Part shown: one piece after another, positions 62,736 to 64,000 of the stretch
Numbering within the stretch: the stretch's first letter is position 1
Layout: each line of letters opens with the position of its first letter
DNA from: Salinispora mooreana
GTDB taxonomy: Bacteria; Actinomycetota; Actinomycetes; Mycobacteriales; Micromonosporaceae
DNA length: 64,000 bases
Assembly: GCF_000379065.1 (NCBI RefSeq)
Contig: NZ_KB900614.1
Coordinates: 2,099,149 to 2,163,148, forward strand
Direction: 5' to 3'
Translations under genes and position numbers: made by a program
Notes under the pieces: model-generated
Database searches by the model: none
Told to the model about the DNA's origin: nothing
The model's input: the letters and a program-made list of their open reading frames with translations, nothing else

Positions 62736-64000
62736 ATGTCTCCTGAGCTGCCCGCGGTCACCCGGCCGCGCCTGTCCCGCCCGTCCTGGCTGACGCCGAA
62801 GGTTCTTCGTACCGAGGTGCTCGCCGGTCTGGTCGTCGCCCTGGCGCTGGTTCCCGAGGCGATCAGCTTCTCGATCCTCGCCGGGGTGGACCCCCGCGTC
62901 GGGCTGTTCGCCTCCTTCACCATGGCTGTCGTCATCGCGATCTGTGGCGGCCGACCGGCGATGATCTCCGCGGCGACCGGGGCGATCGCTCTGGTCGTGG
63001 CACCGCTGGCGAAGGAACACGGGCTGGACTATCTGATCGCCGCGGTGATCCTCGGCGGCATCTTCCAGGTGCTACTGGCGCTGCTCGGGGTCGCGAGGCT
63101 GATGCGGTTCATCCCCCGCAGCGTGATGGTCGGCTTCGTCAACGCGCTGGCCATCCTCATCTTCTCCGCACAGGTGCCGTACCTGCTCGGGGTCCCGTGG
63201 CTGGTCTACCCGCTGGTCGGCCTGGCCCTGGCGATCATGATCGGGCTACCCCGAATCACTCGAGCCGTACCCGCCCCGTTGGTAACGATCATCGTCCTGA
63301 CCGGCATCACGGTCATCGCCGGGATTGCCGTACCGACCGTCGGCGACCAGGGCGAGTTGCCCAACAGCCTGCCCACCCTCGGGCTGCCGCAGATCCCCTG
63401 GACCGTCGACACCCTGACCCTGATCGCTCCATACGCCCTCGGCGTCGCGTTGGTCGGGCTGATGGAGTCGCTGATGACCGCCAAGCTGGTGGACGACATC
63501 ACCGACACCCACTCCAACAAGACCCGCGAGTCCTGGGGACAGGGCGTCGCCAACATCGTCACCGGCTTCTTCGGCGGTATGGGTGGCTGCGCGATGATCG
63601 GCCAGACGATGATCAACGTCAAGGCGTCCGGCGCGCGGACCCGGCTGTCGACCTTCCTCTCCGGCGTGTTCCTGCTCATCCTGGTGGTCAGCCTGGGTGA
63701 CGTGGTCGCCACGATCCCGATGGCCGGCCTGGTCGCCGTGATGATCATCGTCTCGGTCTCGACCTTCGACTGGCACTCGGTGGCCCCGGCCACGCTGAAG
63801 CGGATGCCCTGGGGCGAGACGCTGGTCATGGTCGCCACCGTCGCCACAACCCTGGTCACCCACAACCTGGCCATCGGTGTGGTCATCGGCGTCCTCACCG
63901 CCATGGTGATCTTCGCCAACCGGGTCGCGCACCTGGTGGAGGTCACCAGCGTGCTGGATCCCGACGGTGAGAGCCGCATCTACTCGGTGCACGGCGAGTT
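62736..64000 (+). CDS. SulP-family anion transporter, truncated by the window edge
   Basis: About 421 residues are visible; the gene continues past the right edge. It begins M-S-P-E-L-P and has the SulP N-terminal signature L-R-T-E-V-L-A-G-L-V-V-A-L-A-L-V-P-E-A-I, then P-R-V-G-L-F-A-S-F and F-I-P-R-S-V-M-V-G-F-V-N. At least nine spans are visible. SulP proteins carry sulfate or bicarbonate; the missing C-terminal half may hold a STAS domain. The leader has three hairpins and an overlapping cysteine-rich frame. Confidence 0.88.
   Translation, partial: MSPELPAVTRPRLSRPSWLTPKVLRTEVLAGLVVALALVPEAISFSILAGVDPRVGLFASFTMAVVIAICGGRPAMISAATGAIALVVAPLAKEHGLDYLIAAVILGGIFQVLLALLGVARLMRFIPRSVMVGFVNALAILIFSAQVPYLLGVPWLVYPLVGLALAIMIGLPRITRAVPAPLVTIIVLTGITVIAGIAVPTVGDQGELPNSLPTLGLPQIPWTVDTLTLIAPYALGVALVGLMESLMTAKLVDDITDTHSNKTRESWGQGVANIVTGFFGGMGGCAMIGQTMINVKASGARTRLSTFLSGVFLLILVVSLGDVVATIPMAGLVAVMIIVSVSTFDWHSVAPATLKRMPWGETLVMVATVATTLVTHNLAIGVVIGVLTAMVIFANRVAHLVEVTSVLDPDGESRIYSVHGE

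Noticed and set aside
1..64000. tRNA, rRNA genes, CRISPR arrays or prophage
   Set aside because: No cloverleaf-like CCA-proximal pattern, rRNA core sequence, regularly spaced repeats or phage structural genes were noticed when reading both strands.

Overview
The window is one contig of a high-GC actinomycete chromosome. The strong G/C third-position bias, frequent GTG and TTG starts, stop-start overlaps (ATGA/GTGA) and overall gene content all point this way. They fit Micromonosporaceae (Salinispora/Micromonospora-like); this genus-level placement is inference. No rRNA, tRNA, CRISPR array or phage module was recognised. The first gene (secreted M14-type peptidase) and the last gene (SulP transporter) run off the edges.

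Layout. 1-11.4 kb is mostly housekeeping: an NAD kinase, phosphoglucomutase, an App1-type phosphatase, a multi-spanning GT39-like membrane protein, a TAXI-type substrate-binding lipoprotein facing a two-component system, and a TetR regulator with a palindromic operator. 11.5-36.4 kb is a cell-surface glycopolymer region. It holds a TagG/TagH-type ABC exporter, a GT2-TagF fusion and a Stealth phosphotransferase. After a patch with a C39-like secreted protein, a broken IS5-type transposase and an alpha/beta hydrolase comes a pseudaminic acid (Pse) locus with candidates for all six steps: pseB, pseC, pseH, pseI, an spsF-like pseF and pseG. Embedded in that locus, on the opposite strand, is a tightly coupled five-gene cassette: acyl carrier protein, SDR ketoreductase, AMP-dependent ligase, LuxE-like acyl-protein synthetase and LuxC-like acyl reductase. 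There is no luciferase. This cassette is the best candidate for an undescribed system: an ACP-linked acyl-activation and reduction pathway apparently serving a nonulosonic-acid wall polymer.

36.4-64 kb returns to general functions: a second-type topoisomerase IIA pair (ParC/ParE-like), an SGNH esterase, an alpha/beta hydrolase, a glycogen-debranching-type enzyme with an SCP2-like partner, an ArsR-CDF metal module, a LysR-MFS divergent pair, a complete five-gene Opp/Dpp peptide importer, glucose-6-phosphate dehydrogenase, a Rho-N-like small protein, a GGDEF protein, CstA with a CRP/GlxR-like site upstream, a PPOX-like flavoprotein and a SulP transporter with a structured leader.

How the parts may work together. 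PseB and PseC would make UDP-4-amino-sugar, PseH would acetylate it, PseG would remove UDP, PseI would condense it with phosphoenolpyruvate and the SpsF-like protein would activate it with CMP. GT2, the unknown 285-aa protein, the TagF-type and Stealth proteins would assemble a phosphate- and Pse-containing polymer, and TagGH would export it. This assembly is inference from gene content; teichulosonic acids containing Pse are known from actinomycete walls.
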